Notes: generated from the sequence alone by a model not told the origin. Numbered from the stretch's first letter, positions 53,564 to 64,000 are shown. The stretch is DNA of 64,000 bases from Caenimonas sp. SL110 (GCF_001044395.1 NZ_JANU01000009.1:1-64000), one strand, 5' to 3'. Numbers and translations are program-made.

Positions 53564-54580
53564 TCAGCGAATGATGAACTGAGGCTGCGGCTTGGCCGCC
53601 GGCACCGCGCCGTCAACGTCCAGGTCCATCAATGCGCTGGGCGATCGCTCGGTGCCACCTGCGCGCGATGCGGTCAGCGTTTCGTGAATCCGGTGCGCCA
53701 CATACCAGCTCGCCCGCAACCTCGACTCGCGCGTGTGCGACCCCAGGCGGGGCGTGAGAAACAGGTTGGTCTTGTGGTGTAGTGGCGTGCCCTTGGACGC
53801 AAAACCCGCCTCCGCGCCGTCGAGCATGCAGGCGTCGATACGGCCGTCGTCCAGCGCTCGCGCCAAGGCGTGAGGGTCAAACAGCTGCGAGCGGCTGATG
53901 CCCACCCACAACTGACCGGGCTTGCAGTGGGCCAGCAGCTTGTCGTTGATGAAGCCCTCGTAGCGCGACGCATACATGACCTGCACCGATATCGCATCCG
54001 ATTGCTGCATCAGTTCATTCAGGCTCACCGGCTGGATCTGAAGGCGCCCCCAGATCGGCGCGGTGTGGTGAATCGCCGGGTCGTAGCCGACGAGCTTGAC
54101 GCCCAATGCATGGAGCATGAGTGCCAGCGTGTGCGCAGTTGGCGCGAGCCCGAAAATGCCCACCGTGCTCCCGTTGAGTTCGCGGCCCAGCGTGATCTCG
54201 GCGTGGCGCTCACCCAGCAGCGAAGAACCAATGCCGCGGCGGTACAGCAGCAGCAGGCTCGCGAGCAGGTACTCGGCGTTGGAGCGCACGTTGGCGGTGG
54301 TGGCCTGGATCACCCGCACCTTGCGCTCGCGACACGCCTCCAGGTCGGTGTTGTCCGTGCCCACATGCATTCGTGCGACGGCTTTGAGGACAGGCGCGAA
54401 ATCGAGAAACTCGCGTGTGACGACCACCTTGCGAGGCAGGATGAGGGCCTGCGCGTTGTACGCGGCTTTGCGCAGGGCGCTGGGGTCGGCCGCCAGCTCG
54501 GGACGGTTGTCCACGGAGTGCCGGGCTTCGAGCCAGGCCAGTGCTTCTGGCACCAGTCGCTCGAGAAGTAAGATGTCCAC
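53564..54580 (-). CDS. D-2-hydroxyacid dehydrogenase-like protein with altered active site
   Basis: A 338-residue protein of the SerA/LdhA superfamily with the expected two-domain layout, but key positions deviate. The nucleotide loop reads GIFGLAPTA (141-149), with alanines where the second and third glycines are expected. The catalytic arginine (R230, ISRSQ) and glutamate (E257) remain, while the catalytic histidine is replaced by R278 in LTPRLGSH. The C-terminus has an extra proline-rich tail (about 310-338). It may be inactive or bind NAD differently, perhaps as a regulator. It is divergent from galU. Confidence 0.85.
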   Translation of the reverse strand: MDILLLERLVPEALAWLEARHSVDNRPELAADPSALRKAAYNAQALILPRKVVVTREFLDFAPVLKAVARMHVGTDNTDLEACRERKVRVIQATTANVRSNAEYLLASLLLLYRRGIGSSLLGERHAEITLGRELNGSTVGIFGLAPTAHTLALMLHALGVKLVGYDPAIHHTAPIWGRLQIQPVSLNELMQQSDAISVQVMYASRYEGFINDKLLAHCKPGQLWVGISRSQLFDPHALARALDDGRIDACMLDGAEAGFASKGTPLHHKTNLFLTPRLGSHTRESRLRASWYVAHRIHETLTASRAGGTERSPSALMDLDVDGAVPAAKPQPQFIIR

Positions 54581-54690
54581 CGGGTGCGTCCTTGTCTTAC
54601 AGGTAAAGCTGGGGTTGGCTTGGAAACTGCTGACCTGTCGTCGCCTTCAAGAATCCTGGCCGACTCTACTGGTCACAACTTTCACAGTCC

Positions 54691-55593
54691 ATGAACAAAG
54701 TCACAGAGATTAATTCGAGGGAAATCCGCAAAGCGGTGTTCCCTGTCGCAGGCCTGGGTACACGATTCCTTCCCGCCACCAAGGCGCAGCCCAAAGAGAT
54801 GCTGCCTATCGTGGACAAGCCCTTGATCCAGTACGCGGTGGAAGAGGCTTACGCAGCCGGCATCCGCCACATGATTTTTGTTACAGGGCGCAATAAGCGT
54901 GCCATCGAAGATCACTTCGACACAGCCTATGAGCTGGAGCACGAACTCGAAGCCGGCCACAAGGACGAACTGCTGGCGCTTGTGCGCTCCATGACGCCCT
55001 CTGACATGGACTGCTCCTACGTGCGCCAGCCGCGATCGCTGGGTCTCGGGCACGCCGTGCTGTGTGCCCAGCCATTGGTGGGCGATGAGCCCTTCGCAGT
55101 TCTGCTGGCAGACGACCTGATGTGCGGACCCGACGGCGGAAAGCCCGTTCTGACACAAATGGTCGACGTTTTTCGCCGCATTCCGACATCATTGATAGCT
55201 GTCCAGGAAGTGCCGGCAGATCATGTCCGAAGATACGGCATCGTCGCGGGCGAAAAGGCGGGCGATCGCATCACCCGGGTCAACCAGATGGTGGAAAAGC
55301 CCAATGCGCAAGATGCGCCTTCACGCATGGGCGTGGCAGGCCGCTACATCCTGACGCCCGGCGTCTTTGAACACATCCGGAACAACCCACGTGGAGCGGG
55401 AGGAGAAATCCAGCTCACCGACGGAATTGCCAAGCTGATGGCGACCGAAGGCGTACACGCCTACGAATACGAGGGCAAGCGCTACGACTGCGGCAGCAAG
55501 CAGGGATTTCTGGAAGCAACTGTCGAGCTGGCCCTGCGGCACCACGAAGTCGGCCCGGGGTTCCAGCAATACCTGAAAGCGTTTGCGCGCTGA
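54691..55593 (+). CDS. galU: UTP-glucose-1-phosphate uridylyltransferase
   Basis: A 300-residue GalU with the nucleotide loop [19 protein letters not shown], active-site [13 protein letters not shown] and the later EKPNA and GEIQLTDGI segments. It makes UDP-glucose for lipopolysaccharide, exopolysaccharide and trehalose or galactose routes. The length is normal. The gene is divergent from the atypical dehydrogenase and converges on the tusA-like gene. Confidence 0.96.
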   Translation: MNKVTEINSREIRKAVFPVAGLGTRFLPATKAQPKEMLPIVDKPLIQYAVEEAYAAGIRHMIFVTGRNKRAIEDHFDTAYELEHELEAGHKDELLALVRSMTPSDMDCSYVRQPRSLGLGHAVLCAQPLVGDEPFAVLLADDLMCGPDGGKPVLTQMVDVFRRIPTSLIAVQEVPADHVRRYGIVAGEKAGDRITRVNQMVEKPNAQDAPSRMGVAGRYILTPGVFEHIRNNPRGAGGEIQLTDGIAKLMATEGVHAYEYEGKRYDCGSKQGFLEATVELALRHHEVGPGFQQYLKAFAR

Positions 55594-55606
55594 GCGGATT
55601 GAACAA

Positions 55607-55846
55607 TCAGCGGCGGCGCAGGACGTGGATGTATTCCTCGCCCTCGGTCTGCTGATCCACGAGTTCGTTGCCAGTCTGCTTGGCAAACGCCTGGAAGTCG
55701 CGCACGCTTCCGGCGTCCGTTGCCACGATCTTGAGCAGCTGCCCTGACAGCATATCGGTCAGCGCCTTCTTGGCCTTGAGGATCGGCAGCGGGCAGTTCA
55801 GCCCCCGCGTGTCGATCTCCTTGTCGATTGGTTGTTCGGTAGCCAT
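55607..55846 (-). CDS. TusA-family sulfur carrier protein
   Basis: A 79-residue SirA/TusA/YedF protein with the active cysteine in RGLNCPLPIL (Cys18). The start is set by AAAGGAA seven bases upstream of the ATG at 55846. It is expected to carry persulfide sulfur, for example for tRNA 2-thiouridine or molybdenum-cofactor routes. Placement just after the Nudix and cysM genes puts it in a small sulfur-related group: cysM makes cysteine, the usual sulfur source for such carriers. A YedF-type role cannot be excluded. Confidence 0.9.
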   Translation of the reverse strand: MATEQPIDKEIDTRGLNCPLPILKAKKALTDMLSGQLLKIVATDAGSVRDFQAFAKQTGNELVDQQTEGEEYIHVLRRR

Positions 55847-55857
55847 CGCAAATTCCT

Positions 55858-56391
55858 TTAATCCGGTCGCCGTGGGAACTCGATGAAGCTGGGCGAATGG
55901 CCCTTGCTGCGAAGCCAGTCGGCCAGCGCATAGCCGGTACCTGCGGGCCAGCACTTCACTTCATCGTAGGCATAGAGCTTGTAGTCGACCAGCTCCGGCG
56001 AGAGCGCCACATCCCCTTGCGCCACCGCGTGATAGGCAATGATGACCTGGTTCATGCGCTGGAAGTCATAAACGCCGATCAGGTTCAGCTCGGTCGCGTC
56101 CAGGTTGGTCTCTTCCTTGATCTCGCGCGCAATGCCCTCCTGCGGCGTCTCGCCAGCTTCCATGAAGCCGGTGATCAGCGCGTACATCTTGTGCGTCCAT
56201 GCGGCGTTGCGCGCCAGCAGGATGCGGTCGTTGTATTGAATGACCGCAGCGAGCACCGGCGTGGGGTTGTTCCAGTGCGTCCAGCCGCAGGCCACACAGC
56301 GCAGCCGCTCCTTGTGCCCGCCATCTTCGAGCTGCGCAATGAACTCCAGCGGGTTCGCGCAGTTGGGACAGAATTTGTATTCGTGGGCCAT
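55858..56391 (-). CDS. Zinc-ribbon Nudix hydrolase (NADH pyrophosphatase-like)
   Basis: A 177-residue protein with an N-terminal zinc ribbon (FCPNC ... RCVACGWTHWNNP) and a complete Nudix box (GFMEAGETPQEGIAREIKEE, then TNL). It is similar in layout to the C-terminal half of NudC and to short ribbon-Nudix proteins. The substrate is probably a dinucleotide or nucleoside diphosphate derivative; NADH pyrophosphatase is a reasonable guess but the NudC-specific downstream motif is not evident. It follows cysM (stop at 56411) by 19 bases. Confidence 0.88.
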   Translation of the reverse strand: MAHEYKFCPNCANPLEFIAQLEDGGHKERLRCVACGWTHWNNPTPVLAAVIQYNDRILLARNAAWTHKMYALITGFMEAGETPQEGIAREIKEETNLDATELNLIGVYDFQRMNQVIIAYHAVAQGDVALSPELVDYKLYAYDEVKCWPAGTGYALADWLRSKGHSPSFIEFPRRPD

Positions 56392-56410
56392 GGCTCGTGT
56401 CAGATGAAGG

Positions 56411-57325
56411 TCAGGCCGGGAACACGCCAGTGGACAGATAGCGATCGCCCCTGTCGCACACGATGAAAACAATCGTCGCGTTCTCCACTTGTTTCGCGAT
56501 TTCCTGCGCAACCCAGCAAGCACCCGCTGCCGAGATACCGGCGAAGATGCCCTCTTCACGGGCCAGTCGCCGGCACATTTCTTCGGCGGCGTCCTGGCTC
56601 ACATAAACCAGTTCATCGACGGTGCTCGCGTCGTAGATTTTCGGAAGGTATTCCTCGGGCCATTTGCGAATGCCGGGAATGCGCGAACCTTCACTGGGCT
56701 GCGCGCCGACGATGCGCACTGCTGGGTTCTTTTCCTTGAGGAACCGCGACACACCGGTGATGGTGCCGGTGGTGCCCATCGCGCTCACGAAGTGCGTGAT
56801 GCGCCCCTGGGTCTGGTCCCACAACTCGGGGCCGGTCGTCTCATAGTGAATGCGCGGGTTGTCGGCGTTGGCGAACTGGTCGAGCACAACGCCCTTGCCT
56901 TCGCGCTGCATGTTTTCTGCGAGGTCGCGCGCGTATTCCATGCCGCCGCTCTTGGGCGTGAGCATGAGTTCGGCGCCGAACGCCTTCATGGTCTGCGCGC
57001 GCTCGATGGACAGGTCCTCCGGCATGATGAGCACCATGCGATAGCCCCTGATGGCTGCAGCCATCGCGAGCGCAATGCCGGTGTTGCCCGAGGTCGCCTC
57101 GATCAGCGTGTCACCGGGCTTGATCTCACCGCGCTCCTCGGCGCGCTTGATCATCGACAGCGCGGGCCTGTCCTTGACCGAACCTGCGGGGTTGTTGCCT
57201 TCGAGCTTGCCGAGAATCACGTTGCCACGCGCGCGGTTTGCGTCGGCTCCGAGTCGCTGCAAGGCGATGAGCGGTGTGTTGCCGATCGCGTCCTCGATCG
57301 TGGGGTAGTTGTGGGCCTCGTTCAT
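56411..57325 (-). CDS. cysM: Cysteine synthase B
   Basis: A 304-residue PLP enzyme. The PLP lysine lies in NPAGSVKDRPAL (about residue 48) and the phosphate loop in EATSGNTGIA. The substrate loop and the CysM-type segment GGMEYARDLAENMQ follow. It makes cysteine from O-acetylserine and sulfide or thiosulfate. The start is the ATG at 57325 (MNEAHNYPTIED), although one three codons upstream is also in frame. It heads a minus-strand group with the Nudix and TusA-like genes. Confidence 0.94.
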   Translation of the reverse strand: MNEAHNYPTIEDAIGNTPLIALQRLGADANRARGNVILGKLEGNNPAGSVKDRPALSMIKRAEERGEIKPGDTLIEATSGNTGIALAMAAAIRGYRMVLIMPEDLSIERAQTMKAFGAELMLTPKSGGMEYARDLAENMQREGKGVVLDQFANADNPRIHYETTGPELWDQTQGRITHFVSAMGTTGTITGVSRFLKEKNPAVRIVGAQPSEGSRIPGIRKWPEEYLPKIYDASTVDELVYVSQDAAEEMCRRLAREEGIFAGISAAGACWVAQEIAKQVENATIVFIVCDRGDRYLSTGVFPA

Positions 57326-57366
57326 GGGCACCACTGTGCCATAATTTCAGGCTTCGCTCTCGCGTC

Positions 57367-57453
57367 GCCGGAGTGGTGAAATTGGTAGACGCAGGGGACT
57401 CAAAATCCCCCGGGGTAAAACCCGTGCCGGTTCGATTCCGGCCTCCGGCACCA
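57367..57453 (+). tRNA. tRNA-Leu (anticodon CAA)
   Basis: An 87-base class II tRNA. The acceptor GCCGGAG (57367-57373) pairs with CTCCGGC (57443-57449), followed by discriminator A and an encoded CCA (57451-57453). The anticodon stem GGGGA/TCCCC encloses CTCAAAA, giving anticodon CAA for UUG codons. The long variable arm (CCGGGGTAAAACCCG region) and the T-loop TTCGATT are typical of tRNA-Leu. Confidence 0.97.
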
Positions 57454-57497
57454 GCTTTGAAGCTATCAAAGCTGCAGCATTTTCCGCATCCCGCTAT

Positions 57498-58412
57498 TCA
57501 CGCCCCCGTGCGGCCCACGAACGCCTCGAACAGGACCCCGCGCACCCAGCGATGCGCCGGGTCGCTGTTCACGCTCTTGCTCCAGTGCAGGTGCGCGTCG
57601 AAGACCGGCGAGCGAATGGGAAGCGGCAGGCGGACAAGGCGGGCATTCCCGGTAAACGCATCGGCGATGGCATCAGGCACGGTCGCAATCAGGCTGGTGC
57701 TGGAAATAATCTCCGGCAAACTCATGAAGTGAGGCGTGGTCAGCGCCGCATTGCGGTGGATGCCGCGCTTTTGCAGATACGTTTCCAGCAGGCCATGCGT
57801 GCGTGTAGGCGCCTCCACGATCACGTGCCGCGCCTCTACATACCTCTTCAGGCTGAAGTCGCGGATCAGGTCGCGGTTGCCTGCGCTGCAGATGCACACG
57901 AAGCCGTGTTGCCCGATGCGCCTGCGCACAAACTCGGCTGACATCAGGTCAGGAAAATAACCCAGCGCCAGATCGACCAGGCCTTCTGACAGCGCGCGGT
58001 GCAGCTGCGGCTGCGCCGTTGCCATCACGCGAAGCCGCACCCGAGGTGCAGTCCGGGTCAGGACATCGAGCGCGCGTGGCATGTACATGGCTTCAGCCGT
58101 ATCCGACGCGGCAACGCGAAACTCGCGCTCATCGACCGCCGGATCGAACGTCGCCTTCTTCATGATGCGCTGCTCGATGCACTGCACCGCCTCGCGCATG
58201 GGCACCGCCAGCTCCTTGGCACGGGTCGTCGGCTGCATGCCGGCAGCAGTGCCGATGAAAAGCGCATCCCCCAGGGTCTCGCGCAATCGGGCCAGCGCCG
58301 TGCTCACCCCGGACTGGCTCATGCCGAGCGCCGCGGCTGCCGTGCCGACCGCGCGGTGGTCGAACACCGCCAGGAATATCTTCATCGACTGCAGGTTTAA
58401 GTTGTCTGCCAT
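57498..58412 (-). CDS. LysR-family transcriptional regulator
   Basis: A 304-residue LysR regulator with an N-terminal helix-turn-helix (about 5-65, AVGTAAAALGMSQSGVSTAL) and a periplasmic-binding-type effector domain (about 95-300). The start is the ATG at 58412; the frame upstream to 58475 has no family sequence. It is divergent from the Rieske oxygenase operon and almost certainly controls it. The NahR/PcaQ-like style of the N-terminus suggests an aromatic effector, which is inference. Confidence 0.93.
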   Translation of the reverse strand: MADNLNLQSMKIFLAVFDHRAVGTAAAALGMSQSGVSTALARLRETLGDALFIGTAAGMQPTTRAKELAVPMREAVQCIEQRIMKKATFDPAVDEREFRVAASDTAEAMYMPRALDVLTRTAPRVRLRVMATAQPQLHRALSEGLVDLALGYFPDLMSAEFVRRRIGQHGFVCICSAGNRDLIRDFSLKRYVEARHVIVEAPTRTHGLLETYLQKRGIHRNAALTTPHFMSLPEIISSTSLIATVPDAIADAFTGNARLVRLPLPIRSPVFDAHLHWSKSVNSDPAHRWVRGVLFEAFVGRTGA

Positions 58413-58461
58413 GGGGGCGGTCCCTGAATGTTGCCGTGCAGCATCGCAAAGTGCGATTCTA

Positions 58462-58475
58462 TTGATCTGGATCAA
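58462..58475. promoter_or_regulatory. Perfect FNR/ANR-type box (TTGAT-N4-ATCAA)
   Basis: TTGATCTGGATCAA matches the FNR/ANR/Dnr consensus exactly and lies in the LysR-oxygenase gap. On the minus strand it directly precedes TAGAAT (58456-58461), a good -10 for lysR. On the plus strand it lies where a -35 would be for TAGACT (58492-58497). It also satisfies the LysR T-N11-A rule, so either factor could bind. Confidence 0.6.
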
Positions 58476-58522
58476 AGATTAGATCTCATCCTAGACTTGA
58501 CGCAACGCTGAAAGACTGCCAG

Positions 58523-60722
<2,200 letters not shown>

Positions 60723-60748
60723 CAACTACAACCACTGGAGACAACGCA

Positions 60749-61756
60749 ATGCAGCAGACCCGACGATCCACATGCCGCCAGCTCGCCCACGGGCTGATGG
60801 CCGGCCTGATCGCCACCTTCGCAGGCCTGCCGGCCTTCGCCGCCGATTTCCCGACCAAGCCGGTGACGCTGGTGGTGCCGTTCGCTGCAGGCGGCGGGCT
60901 CGACGTGACGGCCCGGATCATCGCCGAGCGGCTCAAGGACGAACTCGGCCAGCCCGTCGTCATCCTGAACCGGCCGGGCGCGGGCAGTTCGGTCGGTGCG
61001 CGTGTCGTTGCGTCTGCGCCGGCGGACGGCCACACGCTGTTCTTCACCTCGGGTTCGGCTTACGCCTTTGTGAACCAGCTGGTGCCCAACATGGAGCTGA
61101 AGCTGCAGGACTTCGCGCCCGTGGCCGCCGTCGCATCCAATCCGGCCGTGATCGTGGCCAGCACCAAGGTCCCGGTGAAGACGCTGGCCGAACTGGCTGG
61201 CTACGCCAACCCGGCGGACATCAGCTTTTGCAGTACCGGCGCAGGCGGCCTCAATCACCTGCAGCTGGAGATGTTCCGCAATGTCGTCAAGACCCGCACC
61301 GGCAAGAACTATGGCGTGGTCCATGTGCCGTACAACGGCCTGGCACCGGCCCTGACCGGCATCCGCGACGGCAGTGTGCAGGCCTGCATGCTGCCCTACA
61401 CCGCACTCGTGAAGAACCTCAATGGCAAGGACCTGCGTGTGCTGGCGGTGCAGAGCAAGGCACGCCTGCCGTGGCTGCCCGATGTGCCCACCACAGGCCA
61501 GCAAGGCTACCCCGAGATGGACGGCAACGACTCGTTCATCAACATCGCCGCGCCCAAGGGCACGCCAGAAGCGGTGATCGCCAGGCTGGAAGGCGCGCTG
61601 CAAAAGACGATGGCGGACGCCACGGTTCGCAAGAAGCTGGAAGAGCTGGAAGTCCAGTCCCTGTTCATGGGCAGCCGCGAGACACAGAAGTGGCTGGAAG
61701 ACGAGGTCCGCAAGTTCACCACCATCATCCGCGACGCCGGGCTGACGACGAAGTGA
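60749..61756 (+). CDS. Bug/TctC-family extracytoplasmic solute receptor
   Basis: A 335-residue periplasmic receptor. A signal peptide (about 1-31, ending AFA) is followed by the Bug pattern FPTKPVTLVVPFAAGGGLDVTA and PGAGSSVGA. The family binds carboxylates or related organic acids and is very expanded in Burkholderiales. The start at 60749 follows GGAG by eight bases; another in-frame start at 60719 overlaps the previous stop. Tct membrane subunits are not encoded nearby, the usual situation for Bug proteins. It probably captures the substrate of this oxygenase operon. Confidence 0.92.
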   Translation: MQQTRRSTCRQLAHGLMAGLIATFAGLPAFAADFPTKPVTLVVPFAAGGGLDVTARIIAERLKDELGQPVVILNRPGAGSSVGARVVASAPADGHTLFFTSGSAYAFVNQLVPNMELKLQDFAPVAAVASNPAVIVASTKVPVKTLAELAGYANPADISFCSTGAGGLNHLQLEMFRNVVKTRTGKNYGVVHVPYNGLAPALTGIRDGSVQACMLPYTALVKNLNGKDLRVLAVQSKARLPWLPDVPTTGQQGYPEMDGNDSFINIAAPKGTPEAVIARLEGALQKTMADATVRKKLEELEVQSLFMGSRETQKWLEDEVRKFTTIIRDAGLTTK

Positions 61757-62721
61757 GCGTGGCGCCGACCCGGCAGGTTCGCATCCGTGCGATGCGATAC
61801 GAGGCGCAGGGCGTCATCTCGGTCGAGCTTGCACCGCTGGGGCCTGATGCGCCGCTGGCACCGTTCACGGCCGGCGCCCACATCGATCTCCACCTACCCA
61901 ACGGCCTGATCCGCAGTTACTCGCTGCTCAATCACCAGGGTGACGCATCGCGCTACCTGATCGGCGTTCACCTGCATCCGGCCAGCCGCGGTGGCTCCGG
62001 CCATGTGCACGCGGCGATGCGGCCGGGTGACGTGATCACCATCGCAGGACCGCGCAATCACTTCGAACTGGCAGAGGACGCGCAGCACTGCGTCTTCATC
62101 GCAGGCGGGATCGGCATCACGCCGCTGCTGTCGATGATGCGCAGGCTGAACGAATTGCAGCGGCCCTGGGAGCTGCACTATGCGGCGCGCACCCGCGCGC
62201 AGGCGGCGTTTCTGGACGAGGTGCGCGAACTGTCGGCGCAGGGCCGGGGCCAGGTGACGATTGCGCTGGATGGTGAACCCGGCGGCACCAGCCTGGACCT
62301 CGCGCAGATCGCATCCCGGGCACCGGCGCATGCACACCTTTACTGCTGCGGTCCGGTGGGCATGCTCGAAGCATTCGAGGCCGCCACGGCGGGTTTGCCG
62401 CCAGCGCATGTCCACACGGAATACTTTGCGCCACGACACAAACCGCAGACAAGCGGCGGCTTCGAGGTGCGCTGCGCCCGGTCTGCCAAAAGCGTGCAGG
62501 TGCGTGCCGGGCAGACCATCCTTCATGCCCTGCTGGACGAAGGCGTGCAAGTCCCCTATGCCTGCGAGGAAGGCATCTGCGGCACCTGCGAAGTCCCCGT
62601 GCTGCAAGGCAGCCCGGACCATCGCGATTCGGTGCTGACCCAGCAGGAGAAGGACGCCGGCAAGACCATGATGGTCTGCTGTTCCGGCGCAAAGTCAGAA
62701 GTACTCGTGCTCGATATCTGA
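61753..62721 (+). CDS. Phthalate dioxygenase reductase-type flavoprotein
   Basis: A 322-residue oxidoreductase with the flavin motif RSYSLLN (about 54-60), the NAD(P) motif GGIGITPLLSMM (about 117-128) and a C-terminal plant-type 2Fe-2S ferredoxin (CEEGICGTCEVPVL ... CCS, about 274-312). The FMN/NAD/2Fe-2S order identifies the class IA reductase (OphA1/VanB type) that feeds electrons to the Rieske oxygenase encoded at the start of the operon. It starts at a GTG that overlaps the receptor stop by four bases (GTGA). Confidence 0.93.
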   Translation: MSVAPTRQVRIRAMRYEAQGVISVELAPLGPDAPLAPFTAGAHIDLHLPNGLIRSYSLLNHQGDASRYLIGVHLHPASRGGSGHVHAAMRPGDVITIAGPRNHFELAEDAQHCVFIAGGIGITPLLSMMRRLNELQRPWELHYAARTRAQAAFLDEVRELSAQGRGQVTIALDGEPGGTSLDLAQIASRAPAHAHLYCCGPVGMLEAFEAATAGLPPAHVHTEYFAPRHKPQTSGGFEVRCARSAKSVQVRAGQTILHALLDEGVQVPYACEEGICGTCEVPVLQGSPDHRDSVLTQQEKDAGKTMMVCCSGAKSEVLVLDI

Positions 62722-62723
62722 AC

Positions 62724-62750
62724 AGGGCGCAGTGACTCGATCGGCGCCCT
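62724..62750. terminator. Hairpin between convergent reductase and hemN genes
   Basis: AGGGCGC (62724-62730) and GCGCCCT (62744-62750) form a perfect seven-base-pair stem with a 13-base loop, starting just after the reductase stop and reaching into the hemN stop codon. With no T-run it may be a bidirectional, Rho-assisted end. Confidence 0.45.
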
Positions 62751-64000
62751 AGATGATCCGCGAGAACCGCGCGCGATGCTTGTCCATCTGCAGGAAGCGG
62801 TCGAACACCATCGCAATGGCGCGAACGACGTACCAGCCGCTCGGCGTGACCTGCAGGCAGGTGTCGTCCATGGTCACCAGGCCCTGCGCCTGGAGATCTT
62901 CCAGCTGGGCCAGTTCGGCGGCGAAGTACTTGCGAAAGTCCAGCAGCCACGCGAGTTCAATCGACTCGAACACGACCTGCCCCTGGCACATGATGGCCAT
63001 GATCACGGCGCGGCGCGCCAGGTCGTCCCGGCCCAACGCCAGTCCGCGGTTCACCGGCAGCCTGCCCTGGTCGAGGTGGTCGCAATATTCTTCCAGCGTC
63101 TTGGCGTTCTGGCTGTAGGTCGGCCCGATGCGTCCGATCGCGGACACGCCCAGGGCGATCAGGTCGCAATCGGGTTGCGTGCTGTAGCCCTGGAAGTTGC
63201 GGTGCAGTCGCCCCTGGCGTTTGGCCACCGCCAGCGAATCGTTGGGCAATGCGAAGTGGTCCATGCCGATGTAGTCGTAGCCTGCGCCAGTCAATGCATC
63301 CAGCGATTGCGTGAGCAGGCCCAGCTTCGCACTGCCGGTTGGCAGGTCGGCGGCGGCGATGCGCCGCTGCGGCTTGAAGCGCTCGGGCAAGTGCGCGTAG
63401 CCATAGAGCGCGATCCGGTCGGGCCGCAATTGGCAGACCTGCTCCAGCGTCCGTGCGAATGTGCTGGCGCTCTGTTTCGGCAGTCCGTAGATCAGGTCCA
63501 CGTTGACCGATTCGAAACCGACGTCACGCGCATCGCGCATCAACCCGAACACCTGTTCTGCAGGCTGTACGCGGTGAACGGCTTTCTGCACGTCGGGGTC
63601 GAAGTCCTGCACGCCGAAGCTGAGCCGGTTGAAGCCAAGTTGTGCCAGCACCGCAAGGCGCCCACGATCGACCGTGCGCGGATCGATCTCGATGGAGAAC
63701 TCGCCGCCCGGCGCGAGCGTGAAGCTTCGCCTGAGCATGGCCATGAGTTGCCGCAACTCGTCGTCCGACAGGAACGTGGGCGTGCCACCGCCCAGGTGCA
63801 GCTGGCTCACCGTCTGTCCCACGCCGATCTGCAGCGTGTGCAGTTCCACTTCGCGTGCCAGGTAACGCAGGTAGCTCGCCGATCGCTCGTGGTGCTTCGT
63901 CACGATCTTGTTGCATGCGCAGTAGTAGCAGACAGATTCGCAAAACGGGATATGGACGTACAGCGATAGCGGCGCCAATGCGCCGGGGCCCGATGTGCGC
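62749..64000 (-). CDS. hemN: Oxygen-independent coproporphyrinogen III oxidase, N-terminus beyond window
   Basis: At least 416 residues of HemN. The radical SAM motif CESVCYYC (CX3CX2C) follows the family start LSLYVHIPF, and LHLGGGTPTFL, the HemN domain and the C-terminal helices follow. It makes protoporphyrinogen IX precursor without oxygen and is typically induced by FNR/ANR under low oxygen. The frame remains open to the window edge. A TTG at 63978 is not a convincing start because full HemN has about 40-50 residues before this point, so the gene is cut by the window. Confidence 0.95.
   Translation of the reverse strand, partial: RTSGPGALAPLSLYVHIPFCESVCYYCACNKIVTKHHERSASYLRYLAREVELHTLQIGVGQTVSQLHLGGGTPTFLSDDELRQLMAMLRRSFTLAPGGEFSIEIDPRTVDRGRLAVLAQLGFNRLSFGVQDFDPDVQKAVHRVQPAEQVFGLMRDARDVGFESVNVDLIYGLPKQSASTFARTLEQVCQLRPDRIALYGYAHLPERFKPQRRIAAADLPTGSAKLGLLTQSLDALTGAGYDYIGMDHFALPNDSLAVAKRQGRLHRNFQGYSTQPDCDLIALGVSAIGRIGPTYSQNAKTLEEYCDHLDQGRLPVNRGLALGRDDLARRAVIMAIMCQGQVVFESIELAWLLDFRKYFAAELAQLEDLQAQGLVTMDDTCLQVTPSGWYVVRAIAMVFDRFLQMDKHRARFSRII

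Noticed and set aside
60772-61752. Extension of the reductase frame backwards through the Bug receptor gene
   Set aside because: The upstream part is an out-of-frame reading of the receptor, full of Arg/Pro/Gln. The reductase proper starts at the GTG at 61753.
63540-63978. A complete hemN starting at the TTG at 63978
   Set aside because: Full HemN proteins carry about 40-50 residues before LSLYVHIPF, and the frame is open to the window edge, so the start lies outside.

Overview
The window looks like chromosomal DNA of a betaproteobacterium in the order Burkholderiales, most like the Comamonadaceae. The evidence is high G+C, very short gaps between genes, and several gene blocks typical of that order: DUF971-ubiE-Tim44-ubiJ-ubiB, fmdB-DUF502-aspS, a giant DUF3683 FAD/Fe-S protein beside a HIT protein, and a Bug-type solute receptor. 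No plasmid or phage core genes, insertion sequences, CRISPR arrays or rRNA genes are visible. One tRNA gene (Leu, anticodon CAA) is present. No gap between genes exceeds 300 bases.

Layout. 1-3478: an operon resembling (2R)-3-sulfolactate cleavage (suyA, suyB and an Ldh_2 dehydrogenase), divergent from a HutC-type GntR regulator, with a perfect 14-bp palindrome between them. 3475-10431: an AsmA protein, then a stress-type signalling block with a single-domain receiver, a NarL-type regulator, a CHASE3 histidine kinase, four small membrane proteins and a BON lipoprotein, closed by a strong terminator. Two GTAGGA-N4-TCCTxC inverted repeats flank the signalling genes. 10453-15868: a zinc metallopeptidase, an Lhr-type helicase and a SulP transporter. 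15814-23542: a tightly packed minus-strand run that reads, in order of transcription, Phd antitoxin, CcdB toxin, nudB, an EEP phosphodiesterase, clsB, an MBL exonuclease, an ATP-dependent DNA ligase, folE, a BLUF blue-light receptor and a DUF429 protein. 23709-32740: aspS/DUF502/fmdB, a sodium:solute symporter and the ubiquinone block. 32790-35881: a TpsB outer-membrane transporter and a double FecR protein. 36000-40354: HIT and DUF3683 proteins. 40565-45620: ugpB-A-E-C-Q for glycerol-3-phosphate and phosphodiester uptake. 45706-48347: a VOC, flavin monooxygenase and DUF2783 trio. 48400-50370: an unrecognised 656-residue protein with an internal duplication. 50583-57325: valS, a divergent 2-hydroxyacid dehydrogenase, galU, tusA-like, Nudix and cysM genes. 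57498-62721: a LysR regulator divergent from a Rieske oxygenase/TauD/Bug receptor/reductase operon, with a perfect FNR/ANR-type box between them. The window ends inside hemN.

Five copies of one intergenic inverted-repeat element (REP-like, about 85 bp, arms starting TGTCAT and ending ATGACA) are scattered through the window. One lies between ugpB and ugpA. The points most worth following are the orphan duplicated protein, the BLUF/folE/DNA-repair run, the paired inverted repeats around the stress regulators, the FNR-like box at an oxygenase operon, and the Phd-CcdB hybrid toxin-antitoxin pair that overlaps nudB.
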